NCBI GenBank assembly: GCA_020631735.1
Contig: CM036167.1
Span: forward strand, 1,182,988-1,246,987
Source: Saccharum officinarum
Lineage: Eukaryota; Streptophyta; Magnoliopsida; Poales; Poaceae
Length of the DNA stretch: 64,000 nt
Reading direction: 5' to 3'
Below the pieces are notes generated by a model. It worked only from the letters and a program-made list of their open reading frames with translations, did no database searches and was not told where the DNA came from. The translations under genes and the position numbers were made by a program. Positions 20,817 to 32,487 of this stretch are shown here, piece by piece (within the stretch, counting starts at the first letter, position 1; each line of letters begins with the position of its first letter).

Positions 20817-22206
20817 TGAGGGTCAGTCAGGTCAGAAGAGTAAAACACTAATGCTGGAGTGAGCTTCCAACAAGGATGAATCACCATGCACATATTCGCG
20901 CAATGAAGAGTTTTTCCTATGTACCATGTTAAAATGCAACTGAATATTCTGATGCACTGCAACTTGCTGGCTGCAAAGAGTCTTAGCTCCTTGCTCATCA
21001 GACTGAGGGGTCTGCTGAATGGAATGGCTTTTGGATCTGTAACTGGAGTATCCAGGCCATTTATGCTTGGCAAGTGTGTATACTACTCTATGCTGGATTA
21101 TCCAAATGGGAATGGTTTCTTCCCTATCCCTACGTTGTAAGGTCTGTTCTTCAGACACAGTTGAAGTTTCATTTTTGCCATCCTATAAATTTCTAACTGC
21201 TTTCACTGTTACTACGAATGCAGGTGGGGGACTTGGGGAGAACAAAATAACCTAAGTTGTTTGATACTATGCCTAGGGAGAGGAGCTAGTAGATGATAAG
21301 AGTTTGCACCTGACTTTGGTCTATGATTTCTTCATACCGATTGACTTCGACCACATACCGTGCTTTTGTTCATGAGTCTTTGAACACAAGCACACCCAAA
21401 TTTTGAGGTAGCAAATTTTGCCAACATATACTGTGTATATAAAGTAGTTCCAGTACAAGGACAGTGCTAGCTGATCAGGTGATGTCTCGTCCCTCCCCCG
21501 GTTCTATCATCGTTACTGTATATAGCTGTAATTTTAGTCCAATTGTATGATGACTGTACAGCCGAATTTACTGAGGTTTACAAGGAAAATCGCCAGGCAT
21601 TAAACCTGCAATGCTTTTGGCTAGGTTCTCATTCTGAAAGTCATGTCTTCCGTGTCAGCATGATCCTGTATAACCTCTTTTCGTACTTCATAATGCGCAT
21701 CTTAGATCTATTCGTCTGGGCAACTGTAAATTCTGTAATATTGGCAAGAAATATGAATGAGGAGATGTCGCTTCCAGTTAACGTGGGAATTTCAATAAAA
21801 CTTTACATGAACTGTACAGCTAATTCCTTCAAGTTTTTGCTGGAATCATACAAAGTAATAATTGCTTGGTTTGGATTTGAGAGCTGGTCTTCAAAGGTTT
21901 CAGTGACATCGATTTATCCGCAAGCCGGCAGTTGCGTCAATGCGTGGCATGCAGCCGTGCGGCCACTTGGACGGGCCAAAACTCGCTGGCTCACAGCCTC
22001 GGGCGTGATGGGTCACAGGCCCCTCACTCATCACAGAGCAGAAACAGGCTTCCCTCGTCCACGGCAGAAACGCCCGGCCACGCCGCCCCGGGCCTCGTGG
22101 CCACATCGTCAGCTCGTGTTCGACACTTCGACTGTTCGTTTCAGTCTTTCAGCTGCGCCTGCCCGCCTCACCTCACCGGCTCACCGTGCTTCTCCTGCTC
22201 CCTTCC
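20817..22206. other. 3' UTR of CPBP gene and promoter region of DUF1350 gene
   Basis: Same-strand intergenic region. No ORF with a recognisable domain; the long frame running into 22529 is open by chance upstream of the real start. GC content rises from about 21930 towards the DUF1350 start. No TATA box was recognised with confidence. Confidence 0.45.
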
Positions 22207-23749
22207 ATGGCGGCGGCTCACCTCTTCTGCTCCGCACCGGCCGCCTCTCCCGCCGCGAACCCCCGCCCCTTTCCTACCCGTGGCCGTCACGCCCACCGGG
22301 CCATACCATCGAGAGGCTTCTTCCCCTGCCGCGCGTCGCTCAGCCCCGACGGCTCGCTGGCCGTGCTCGGGCCCCCAGTCCCAGGACGGCGCCACCGATG
22401 AGGAAGCCGTACCTGCGGGAGCACTCCTGCCTCATCTTCCCGCCGCCGCGCGGCCGACGCCCGCTGGCGGTCATCAAGTTCCTCGGCGGCGCCTTCATCG
22501 GCGCCGTCCCCGAGGTCACCTACGGGTAAGTTCGTTAGCGCGTGGGTTCCATTCTTCCATGATTCCATCCGTTCCGCGGTCGGTCACACTTGAACGCAAA
22601 AACGTGTTCATTGACACTCGATTGGACTCCACTGGTGCGTTGCCTCATCGCGCGGTTGGTTGCTGGCAGCTACCTGCTGGAGCTCCTGGCGCGGGAGGGC
22701 TTTCTGATCGTGTGCGTGCCGTACAACGTCACCTTCAACCACGAGGCCGCTGCGCGCGAGGTCTTCCAGAGGTTCCATGCCTGCTACGACGCGCTCCTCG
22801 CTTCGGGGCTCCCGGAGGCCAGCCTGAGCGCCCTGGACATCGCGGAGCTCCCGCTCTACTCGGTTGGCCACAGGTGATTTCCGCGGGAATGTCGCACCCC
22901 ACTTGTTCGATGATTTGACACGGAGGAATCCTCGAGCTCTGGTTTGTTGATGTCTTGTATTCTGCTCATTGAATTGTTCTGTTGTGATGGTTTGCAGCAA
23001 CGGGGCACTGCTTCAGCTGCTGGTGGGAAGCTACTTCTCAGAAAAGATACCAAAGGTCCGCTGATGTTTCGTTGATGAGAAATCTGTCTGCAAAGTTTCA
23101 GTTTGCTTTAATAATTCAGTATAACTAGTAAAAAAAAAGCTTTGTGTTCCTTAGAACTGCATATAATCTGATATACTTCTGACCGCCGTGGTTTTGATCT
23201 TATTTCTCTGTTGGGTTGTCCTCATTTTAGGCCAACGCCATTGTCTCATTCAACAATAGGCCGGCTTCGGAGGCTGTGCCTTACTTTGAACAGGTATTAA
23301 GTCTGGACTTCATTACCTTATGGTTAATGGGTGTGCCTTTTTATGTTTCACACCTTAATGTTTCTCTGCATAAGAGTAGCAAGTTGCAGATGCTGACTAG
23401 CAAGAATAGAAAGGAGTAAACTTATGTATGGATCAGTAGAGGAATTAGTACTGAACTTTCTAATTAACTTCGACTAGGAAAAAATCTGGACCTAAAATTA
23501 GTTTGTAGGGATACAAGTTGCTGGTTCAACTCTTCTTTCTAGTTAGTAATACCTGAGAAGTAAGGGAAGAGGGTGTTGACTGTTGACTGTAGGCTAACTG
23601 AGTGTCAGTGTGTGGTTTTCAACAATATATTTCTATTTACTTGAACTGTATAATGTGTTTGTGTGAGTAGTTGACAGTTGAGTATCTAAAATTTGATGCC
23701 CTTCTTTTTTTTTCTCAAACATGTAGGAGGGCATCACATCATTGCATTA

Positions 23750-23790
<41 letters not shown>

Positions 23791-26700
23791 CCAAACAAAA
23801 ACAAACCAATAAAAACACATGGCACTCATCCAAGACACAAGAAAACAAGCTCAAGTTTTCGGACGCGCCACAATAACATTGTAGTCAACCCAAGAACAGA
23901 GCTTGCTAAGCCCCTAACACCACCGAAAGAGCCCAGGCGCCCCTGCATCTCTCAATAGCTGAAATTTCTCCATGGCCTTGTCCAGATTTTTTTGCATACT
24001 TGGAGTACCTCCATTGAACACAATCGTTCCAGTGTTTCCATAACAGCTTTGCCCCAAGAAATCAAGAATCACTAGGGAGTTAAAGCTATTCGTCAGCTAT
24101 TTGCCTAATCTCTTGGAATGACCTTTTCCAACAATCACTGGAAGCTGTCTCATCACCCCAAGGTGAGATGCCTTGTAAGCAAACCATCCAGAATAAATAA
24201 TAGAACCAAAACTGACATGCAAACACGCAAAAGACCAATATGTGTGTTATCATTTCATTCTCCTGATCAGAGTAGACAAGCAGCTGGATGTGACACCCCT
24301 CCTACAGTCCTACGGGCTAATCTGTCTGCTGTCCAGCAGCGTTTCTGGTCACAAAGTAGATATGCAGTTGGATGTGCCAGCCCCCTATGGGCCAATCCGT
24401 TTGCTGTCCAGTGTCCAGAAGCATTTCTGTACTGCAAGCCATGAAGAATGGGCAGCATCTTGGCACCCAAGTTTTCCTAGCATGTAGAGCTCAGGAATAC
24501 CGTATGGTATGCTTACTTTGCTGTGTAATGTGTATTATCCAGATGCCGAAAGTCTACAGCAATGCTCGTCCTGTAGGTCAGGTTTTTTAAGACAACCTGT
24601 GGTAAAGCACCTCTATTCTGAATCAATTTGTTGTCAAGCATAGCTTCCTGCACAGTTGCCTATTGATAATTCATTTGGAAATGCAAGCACTGTTCCGGCT
24701 GTGCTGATAAGCCGGCTGAAAAACACTGTTGGCTGATTTGTTGTGAGAGAAAAACACTGTTCCGGCTGAAAAAACAAGCTAAAAAGTACGGATTATAAGC
24801 CGGATGAACGGGGCCAATGTTGTTAGGAGCAAGATCCGCAATATCCTTTCCTTGCAGTCACAGACATCTATCACTCCAGAGTAAAGTGGCACCAATACTG
24901 AGGCCAGCATCTAATTGATAAGAGGGCCTTGACATCTAAATTTGAGCCACTGCATGGAACTATTCAAGCCGCATTGGGATTTTGAGTTGTAATAAATACA
25001 AACTGTTTCACTGCAGAATCATTTGAACCCATTTTGTTGAAAGATAGTACTTTTGTCTTGATATTAAGAAAATGCCTTCGAGGATGCAAAAAATAGATAA
25101 TGGACACAGCCGAGTGGTTGTTTTGCATTCATTGCATAATTGAGCTATACTAACCTATTTATGTCGTGGGCTCGTGGCATCCAGTGTCACCTAATGGTTG
25201 ATGGCTAATTATTCTGGTTCGCATCAGAGCCTTGCAGATCAGCAGATTGGCTTAACACTGTAGAATGTTAAATAATATTCGAGAAGGGCAGGCCTAGTGC
25301 AGTTGGTGAGTGCTAGCTCGCCGAGTCACCAGGTCCTGGGTTCGAAGCCGTCTCTCTGCAGAATTTCTGCGGGGGTAAGACTTTGCTTCGGTTATTCCCT
25401 TCCCCAGACCCCACTCGTGTGGGAGCCTCTGGCACTGGGTCTGCCCTTTTTATTGGCTAGGCAAGCCATGATCATGTGTCTAACCTTGCTTCATACTGTG
25501 CATATGTAGAATGTAAATGTTCTCTGATATTGTACTGCAGCCACTATTGCCATGGGTTTTGTTTGTCCAATGTTTTGTATGGAGGGCATTGCCACTATCA
25601 GCCAAAAAAGGGAAAACAAAATACTAAAATTGCAATTGACCATAGGTATGATGTGTTCAGTCAGCTAATCTATTGTGAAGTCAATGGGGGTGAAAATTTA
25701 GGATCAGTTATTTTGGTTCAGAATTGAGCATAGCAAACACATCATGCCTTCATAACATTTGTTTGGAATGAAAATGTGTTAGTTTGTATCTGAGGAACAT
25801 ATGCGATGCTACTCAACACTTCTTTTTCCAAGCTTCCAACAAACAATTTGCGTTTAGAGCTGATTTCAGTCTAAAATGTGAAATGCTACCTTGTGCTCCA
25901 TTCTATTGGCCTTTGGAAGTTGCGCTCTCTTAATAGTATATTTGTTTTATGCAGATAGGTCCCCTTTTTAGTCAACTGATGCCTATGATGGAGGCCTCAC
26001 CTGTTTACTCGGTGGCCAGAAATGCATCAGGTGATTGTTGGGTTACAACTTAGCTTCTCATGTTATCTGTCATTTATCTATTTAATAAATTTGTTTTGGC
26101 TGAAAGAGCCATAACAAACTTATGCTTTATCACAAGCTTTCCATTATGGATCCATTGAGCAAGCAACCTGATCACCCCGTCTAGCGTTCATGGTTTGCTC
26201 TTAATTATAGTTTGTAGCTTCCTGGAGTTCAGTGCTTCATGATATTGTGTTGCTGCTGCCACACGTAATAACATATAACTTTCTGACATGGTAAAAGTGT
26301 GCACTGTTGTCTGCTGACATTTGTAAAATGAAAGAACGAAACAAGGATATGAACTTTTGCTTGACGTGCTTCATGTACTGTTTTAAAAACTTGTGATGTC
26401 ATGATTTTAGGAGATGCATGGAAGGCTCTGTTTGATTTAGCTGGAGGTTTTTTACGTGAGTATGATCAAGAAGCTATGGTGTCTTTGAGCAAATTTGTCG
26501 ATCAGTTACCATCGGTAATGAATCAGGTTCTGTATGAACTTATGCTCGTCTATTGCTATTTCTTTTAGATTAGAAAGTAGCCGTCTATTTTTTTTTCATT
26601 TAACTGTCTTCAGCACATCCATGTCATGTGCTAGACTTCTAGTGACCTTCAGGCTTCAGTGCATCCATGTCATGTTGGTAGCTGTTTCCCATATTATTCG

Positions 26701-29079
26701 CAGGTTACAGAAGGTGTGTCTGAATTCAAACCAACACCACCTGAAAACCGTGAATTCTGCCAGAATTCCTACAGCGTACCCAATACATTATTGGTACTGA
26801 CAAACTTTCATCTTTCTGATCCAACCTCTAGCTGTTCTGGACCTTCTGGTTTAGTGTTTCATTTTTTTTTTGTCTCGTAGGTCAAATTCAGCGTAGATGC
26901 TATTGATGATACAGACATAGTTGAAGACGTCCTGAGACCCCGCATTGACTCAATCGGTGGACAAATAAAGAAAGTCATACTATCAGGAACACATCTAACT
27001 CCATGTATACAGGTGATGTGTCATACTTTTCATTCACGCATTGTATGGACAAAATGGGTATTTAAAGGAATTCTGAAACATATGTGCAAGTGCATCACCT
27101 TGTTTCATTCACTACCAATTTTTTCGCGATCGGGGAATATAGCCGTTTTTCATTAAGAGGAGTGAATTACACGACGCAGCTACGAGAGAGCCCTCATAGC
27201 ACAGATCACAAACCACAAAGATAGTGGTTAGTGGCCTGTAATACAACAAAGGAAAACATAAATGAAGACATAAATGAAGGAAAGAAAGAGTGACTGCCCT
27301 CAACACCCAAAACCTACCAACTGTGCCTGCAAGATAGGATACAACAACGCGATGGTTGCCTATAAACTAGACAATTCCCTGGTGGCAAAGTATCCAATTC
27401 CAACCAGCGAAGAGAGGCGAGCATCCAGCAGCAACTGCGGCAAAGCATCCGCAGGGGGAGCGGCCATGATACACTCAGCAGCAAAGCATCTGCCAGAGGG
27501 AGGCCAACGACCAATAACGGCAAAGCATCCGCTATGAAAGCCTAACGACGATGGCAAGGTCAATTGCTGCAGGACAAACCATCACGAGTAGAGCAAAGGC
27601 GCAGACAGGCACAGCGAGGAACTCCACCACAAACCGACAGAAGGAGCCACAGAAGCCGGCGACCACACGGAGCCAAGCGACAGATTCTTCAACAACGCCT
27701 TCAGGAAGGGGGTGACGTCCAAGGTTAGAACCGTGGACGACATCGCCGCTAGCCATACAACATGTAAGGTGGGGCTTTCGCCCAAAATCCGCTGCCGCCG
27801 TCAGGGAGCATGGGTTCATCAATGACGCCTCCAAGAAGGTATGTGGCGCCCGAGGCATCACCGTGTCGGCCCATCCTAAGCCGAGCTGAGCTTTCACCTA
27901 GAAAGCCATGCAGATCCCACCGGCGCCCAAGAGCAGCAGCAGGGGCGCCGACTCCGGTCCACGGTTCCAGCGCCGGCCGCCGTGAGCGCGAGCCGGCCAG
28001 CCACAGAAAGCTGCTGCCCCTGTCCGCCAAGAAGCCCGCTGCCGGTGCGGAGGCTAAGAAGCCGTCGCCAGTGAGCAGCACCGGCTGCAGCGTCTGCCGT
28101 CCAGCAGATCTGGTCCCGGCGCACCCGCATCCTTTCCTCGCTGCCGTGGTGTGCCACGAGGAGCAGGCCGCAGGCAATGGAGACCTCAGAGGCGTGGATC
28201 CAGGAGGCGCCCACAGGCTGGCATGGCAGGCCACCACCACCGCTGCCCCCGGCCGCCTCCGGCCACGAGCGTGCACGGGGTGTGGCCGCCTGGCGACCCG
28301 GCCGTCGGATCTGGCCGCCACCTGCTTGGAGGCGCGGCCATCGGCCCGCCATGGCCCGGCCCAAGCCAGATCCGACCACAAGGGAGGGGGTGCCGCCACC
28401 ACAGAGCCGCAACAAGCCAGATCCAGCGCCTAGACCTAGGAGCACTGCCGGCCACCGAGCTCCTGCCACCAGATGAGGAAGAGGTCGGGGAGGGCGAAGG
28501 GGAGGAGAGGAAGCTATGGGGGGTGGGGAGGAAGGCGCGGCTGCGGCCTTTTTGAGCAGCAGTACCATGGGCCGCTGCCACCACACGCCAGATGGGCGGC
28601 GACGGCGGCCGGAAGGGCGGCCCGGGAGGTTCCCTTGGCGGCGGCGGTGGATGCCCCCCGAGTCGTCACAGGAGGGACGACGCGGGGGTCAGTTTCGAAC
28701 CCTAGGATGCATGATAGGCATACTAAATTTCATTCACCACCAATAATAGTCTCTAGTCTCTACTTGTTGACCACGCTAGAATGGAAGTAAGCAAGCTGAT
28801 GTCATTTTAGGGTTTCACCACCATTTAGCATGCTCGAAATTACTGCTTCACACTAAGGAGAATTTAGTGCTCTTACCTTGTTTACCATTTCAGAAAATTC
28901 TTATTCATATGTTTCAGCCGTGTCAGGCACTCATCTTTGCTGTGTTACAGGATGTTAAATGGCAAGTTGGTTCAGAATACACCCCAGCAGATGCCATTGC
29001 GCAAGGATTGAAATCATTGGCTCTCAGTGAAACAAGAGTCCTCTCAAGAACTATTGCTGATTGGTTTACATCCCTTTAA
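22207..29079 (+). CDS. DUF1350 family alpha/beta-hydrolase-like protein, nine exons
   Basis: Exons: 22207-22525, 22670-22873, 22998-23055, 23231-23293, 25955-26030, 26411-26526, 26704-26793, 26881-27012, 28951-29079; all introns are GT-AG. The family's reaction is not established. The fold shows FLGGAFIGAVPEVTYGYLLE (strand/oxyanion-type region), VCVPYNVTFNH, and a nucleophile elbow GHSNG created across the exon 2/3 junction. The protein ends ...VLSRTIADWFTSL. The start MAAAHLFCSAPAASPAA at 22207 (context TTCCATGGCG) begins a Ser/Ala/Arg-rich plastid-transit-like leader. The leader and body frames differ by 1 nt at the C5 run 22372-22376. Exon lengths sum to 1187, one short of a multiple of three, so one missing C explains it and gives about 395 residues. 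Starting instead at the ATG at 22398 gives an uninterrupted 331-residue protein without the leader. Introns 4 and 8 are enlarged by SINE and LINE insertions. Confidence 0.85.
23703..24100 (-). mobile_element. 3' fragment of an L1-type LINE in DUF1350 intron 4
   Basis: Read on the minus strand it ends TTCTTAATGCAATGATGTGA...TGTTTGAGAAAAAAAAA, the usual 3' end of plant L1-type LINEs, with an A9 tail at 23705-23713. Minus-sense sequence upstream is GGCGCCTGGGCTCTTTCGGT-like, also typical of LINE 3' regions. The other end is unclear; no RT is visible. A loose repeat of ATCTAAA(A)TTTGA at 23682 and 24932 could be an old target duplication but is not convincing. Confidence 0.5.
23754..23788. repeat. 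(GA)n microsatellite
   Basis: Uninterrupted GA units inside the LINE fragment of intron 4. Confidence 0.95.
24689..24815. mobile_element. Short MITE, GCTTATAAGCC family, copy 2
   Basis: Contains GCTGATAAGCCGGCTGAAAA, TTGGCTGATTTGTTGTGAGA and AGAAAAACACTG, ending GGATGAACGGGGCC. Same family as 12308-12432 (inverted) and 31331-31449. It lies in DUF1350 intron 4. Confidence 0.65.
25286..25451 (+). mobile_element. Au-like tRNA-derived SINE in DUF1350 intron 4
   Basis: A polymerase III A box TAGTGCAGTTGG (25295-25306, fits TRGYNNARYNGG) and a B box GGTTCGAAGCC (25339-25349, one mismatch to GGTTCGANTCC) are correctly spaced. The body follows with CTGCGGGGGTAAGACTTTGC, CCCCAGACCCCACTCGTGTG and GGCACTGGGTCTGCCC, ending in T5. 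This is the organisation of the Au SINE family of plants. No clear target duplication was found. Same orientation as the host gene. Confidence 0.8.
27120..28727 (-). mobile_element. L1-type LINE derivative in DUF1350 intron 8
   Basis: A 1.6-kb insertion flanked by a 17-bp duplication TTTCATTCACTACCAAT (27103-27119) and TTTCATTCACCACCAAT (28728-28744), one mismatch. On the minus strand it ends CCCCGATCGCGAAAAAA right against the duplication, as target-primed reverse transcription produces. Upstream are the plant LINE phrases CTCCTCTTAATGAAAAACGG and ACAGGCCACTAACCACTATC. The 5' two thirds (27780-28700) are GC-rich with long unconserved ORFs on both strands, and no RT or endonuclease motif is seen. 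The copy is therefore internally deleted or a non-autonomous type. Confidence 0.75.
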
Positions 29080-30230
29080 ATTTTGAGTTACTCAATACAT
29101 CTGTTGAAGTTCGGAGTTACAAAGGTATGTACTACTATTGCAAGAGTTCATAATTATCGATCCAATTTACAGTTACAAAATTCCAAAGTTTTGTTAATTT
29201 GCTTGGTGAGTACATCTGGGATAAACCCATCACATCACTCAGCCAGTTGTGTCTTGGAAATTGCTTTACCTAAGTCAAGTCTTGGAGAAATCTATGTACA
29301 ATGAATTTTATAGTTTTGTTTACATCCATCTAACTTTGACGCATTTGCATACATCAGGAATGCCTTTATCAGTTCACAACTTCCCATTTTGCTGATGCAG
29401 TCCACAGTTGTAACGAGATGCAAGGATACAATGTATTATGTATGGTACACAAGAGCAGTGCATTTGGGCTGTGCTGAGTTGGTCATGCTCACCCACAGGC
29501 CCTAGCCGTACTACAAATATCTGATAAAGATTGGGGGGTTTAGGGCCTACTTGGATTGTAGTTGCAAGCTATGCAAAGCATCGAACCCAAAGTCCAACAA
29601 GCACGATCCTGTTTGAGGTACGGTGCCAGCAAAGCCAAGTTGGCTAATTGCTCCTGCTGCACGCAGACAAAGCCCAATGGGGGTTTTCTGCAGGCTGGCG
29701 AAAATAAACGCGTGTGATAGGAAATCTGGAAATGTGTATATATATTGCCACATTGTGATCCCGCAGTATAGGCGTATAGCTCAAATACATTTGGACGGTT
29801 TGGTTTGGGGTATTTCATTGCTCTGCTGGCAGTTGTTTCTGTATTGTGTATGTCTGTTGCAAGAAGGCCTGGATGCTGCTGACCGGGGAACGGATTGATT
29901 TCGCTGACGCTTCCTTTTCTTGCAAGAATGTGCAAGCCCGTATGCTTCAGGAATTACACGAGGTTAACAAATGTAATACTAGGCTTGGGATTTTCTTTCA
30001 ATAGCATCACTGCAGTTAGATGTAAGCTCTGCAAATGGGACCACCGTCTAGTCGATCGTAAGCCGACCAAATCTGCAGGGAAATCAGGCCAGTGCAGGAT
30101 ATGCTGGGATTGATTGGTACCCCCGATCCAATCAGATTGCCGGAATACAGCGCTTTCTTTTGCTATGGGGTCACTTCGTAGAATAGAACAAGAAGACTTA
30201 ACTACATTTTGCGAAATCCATAGCATGTTA
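29080..30230. other. 3' flank of DUF1350 gene, no second gene seen
   Basis: The first few hundred bases are likely 3' UTR. Beyond about 29530 there are only short ORFs without a recognised domain. A GATTGATTGGTACCCCCGAT-like phrase near 30108 is not assigned. Confidence 0.4.
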
Positions 30231-30560
30231 GGGCTTGTTTAGTTCCCACCTCAAAACTTTATACCATATCACATCGGATGTTTGGACACATGCATGGAGT
30301 TTTAAATATAGACTTAAAAAATAACTAATTACACATATTACGTGTAATTTACGAGACGAATTTTTTAAGTTTAATTAGTCCATGATTTAACAATAAAGTG
30401 CTACAGTAACATATGCGCTAATGACGGATTAATTAGCCTTAATAAATTTGTCTCGCGTTTACTGACCGATTTTATAATTTATTTTTTTATTAATATCCGA
30501 GCATCCATGGGACACCCTCATCTGATGTGATACTCCGAGACTTTACACCCTGGAAAGTCC
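30231..30560. mobile_element. Tourist-like MITE
   Basis: A 330-bp element starting GGGCTTGTTTAGTTCCC, flanked by TTA (30228-30230 and 30561-30563). The core words TTTACGAGACGAATTTTTTA and TAATTAGTCCATGATT are those of the family. The right end has drifted. Confidence 0.75.
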
Positions 30561-30986
30561 TTAATACAATGTCGAGCTTGTTGACCATGCAGAGCCGCAG
30601 AGGTCCCCTCTCCTACTCCTAGCCTCCCTGCATGTCGTGTCGCCATATGCGGCCGACGCACGGAGGGCGGAGGCGGCCGCCTGCGGGGATGCGATTTTCC
30701 GTGCCGGATCCGCGCAGCTAGCTGCAGCCTGCAGGTGAGCAATGCAACGATGGGCGGGCGGCGCGCAGGCATGGGGCAGACACACTGATCATGAGAATGA
30801 GATACGCTGCCACGCTGGTGATTTCGCGCCGTCGGGTCATACTCATAACTACGTAGATGACATGCCATGCATGTGCAGGCCTTCGGTTTAGGACGACGTT
30901 CGGAACCGGGCTTACGCTTCCCTCGCCGGCGCCCGGCGGCCGTGTGGCCAAAAGCCCAAAGCCAAATTCATATACATACATATACT
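30561..30986. other. GC-rich intergenic segment without a gene
   Basis: ORFs on both strands are short and low-complexity. No domain or RNA gene was recognised. Confidence 0.4.
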
Positions 30987-31229
30987 GTGGCCTTGTTTAG
31001 ATTGCAAATTTTTTCAACTTTAGCTACTGTAGCACTTTCGTTTGTATTTTGCAATTAGTGTCCAATCATGAACTAATTAGGCTCAAAAGATTCGTCTCGT
31101 GATTTACTATCAAACTGTACAATTAATTATTTTTTTATCAACATTTAATTCTCTATGTATGCGTCTAAAAATTGATGTGATGAAGAGAGCCAAAAAAAAT
31201 TGGAATTTAGAAGGGAAGAGAACCAGGCC
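30987..31229. mobile_element. Tourist-like MITE
   Basis: GGCCTTGTTTAGATTGC at the left and AACCAGGCC at the right, with AACTAATTAGGCTCAAAAGA and TTCGTCTCGTGATT inside. TATACT flanks both sides; whether that is a longer duplication or chance is unclear. Confidence 0.65.
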
Positions 31230-31330
31230 TATACTAGTCGACTGCTAGTGCTTGACGTTGCTCCAACATTTGGAGGTGGTAGCTAGCACGTACACTGTCG
31301 GCTCCATCATCATAGTCTATCTATCGTCGT

Positions 31331-31449
31331 CTATGTTCGGCTGATGGTTTCTGCGGCTAATAAGCCGGCTGATGTTGTTTTGTTGTGAGAGAAAAACATT
31401 GTATTATGGCTGGTAAGCCGGGCTAATAAAAGTTCAAGCGAATAGGGCT
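31331..31449. mobile_element. Short MITE, GCTTATAAGCC family, copy 3
   Basis: Contains GCTAATAAGCCGGCTGATG and TTTGTTGTGAGAGAAAAACA and ends GCGAATAGGGC. Third member of the family at 12308 and 24689. Confidence 0.6.
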
Positions 31450-32484
31450 GTGTCTACAGGTAAGGCATGAGCAGAGCAGCTAACTAAGCCGTGCAATGCT
31501 ACGGTACGATCTTTACCTCTAGGAGGTAATATCTCAAATAAATATGAACCATTGATTTTTTAGATTTTTAAAATTAATTAATTAACATAGGAAAACGAAA
31601 AAAGGAAATAATATTTTCAAATCTCTGCATGCACGGGAGAAACAGAAACAGGCCGCTGGCCAAGTGCCCTTCCCTTGTTCATTGCACACAGCCTGGCGGA
31701 TCCATGCATGCGTGCGTATATCACCATAAAAAATCAGCAAGTTCATCGTATAAACAACAGCTAACATATTTTATTCGGTTAAAAAATACGTTACATATAA
31801 TACATTAATTGAGTCGTAAATTTTAGTGATCTAAAATATGTTACACGCTAACATATTACACATAATCGAGTGTGTATATTATGCTAACTTGAATGAAATT
31901 ATATTATAAAATTAAGAAGGCCTTGAAATATAACACTAGTTGTCACGTACTTACGTGTAATTTTTTATGGAGGTTGAACATGTTTGTTGGCAATGTACGC
32001 CACATAAAAAAATTTTGGGGGGAGGGGGTTGGTGTTGTCATGATGTATAAAGCTTGATGATATTTTTTGTCTTAAAAGTGGTCAAATTTTTTTATAATAC
32101 TTAGTTATGTTAAAATTGTACATCGGTCATGTTACATACTCAATTAAAGAATATCAACAGCTAACGCATCAATTGAGCAACGAACTTTAGCGGTCTAAAA
32201 CATGTTACATGGTAGCGCACATAAAGTTTCATATATGTGCATGTAATTTGTTTTAAAATACGTGCATATAAGTTTTGAAATACGTGCATGTAGTTTGTTC
32301 TAATTAAGTTATGTTATCTCCAGAGTTGCAAAAATAAAAAGATTCGTTGTATCTAATAGATCATGTATGTATCAATTAGATCTAAAAAATGATCTTTATA
32401 TCTAAAACTTTTCTTACGTCACATATTACCTTGTAGAAAGTAATAGATGATTCTAACTATCCGATCTAATTAGATGAATGGCTC
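31450..32484. other. AT-rich intergenic stretch, nothing recognised
   Basis: No ORF, terminal repeat or RNA gene supported. Several short phrases recur loosely (ACATGTTACAT/ATGTTACA words between 31790 and 32230), suggesting old local duplication. Confidence 0.4.
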
Positions 32485-32487
32485 ACA

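Noticed and set aside
21543..22918. Two 328-codon plus-strand ORFs upstream of and over the DUF1350 start
   Set aside because: They cross the promoter and the first intron in the wrong frames. The splice-consistent exons and the conserved protein lie in the frame described; the overlap is GC-driven openness.
23682..24948. ATCTAAA(A)TTTGA near-repeat as a target duplication of the intron 4 LINE fragment
   Set aside because: It needs two gaps to align, and the sequence between is not uniformly LINE-like.
27749..28586. Long GC-rich ORFs (207-230 codons) on both strands
   Set aside because: Low-complexity frames within a LINE derivative bounded by a target duplication; no domain, and equally long frames exist on both strands.
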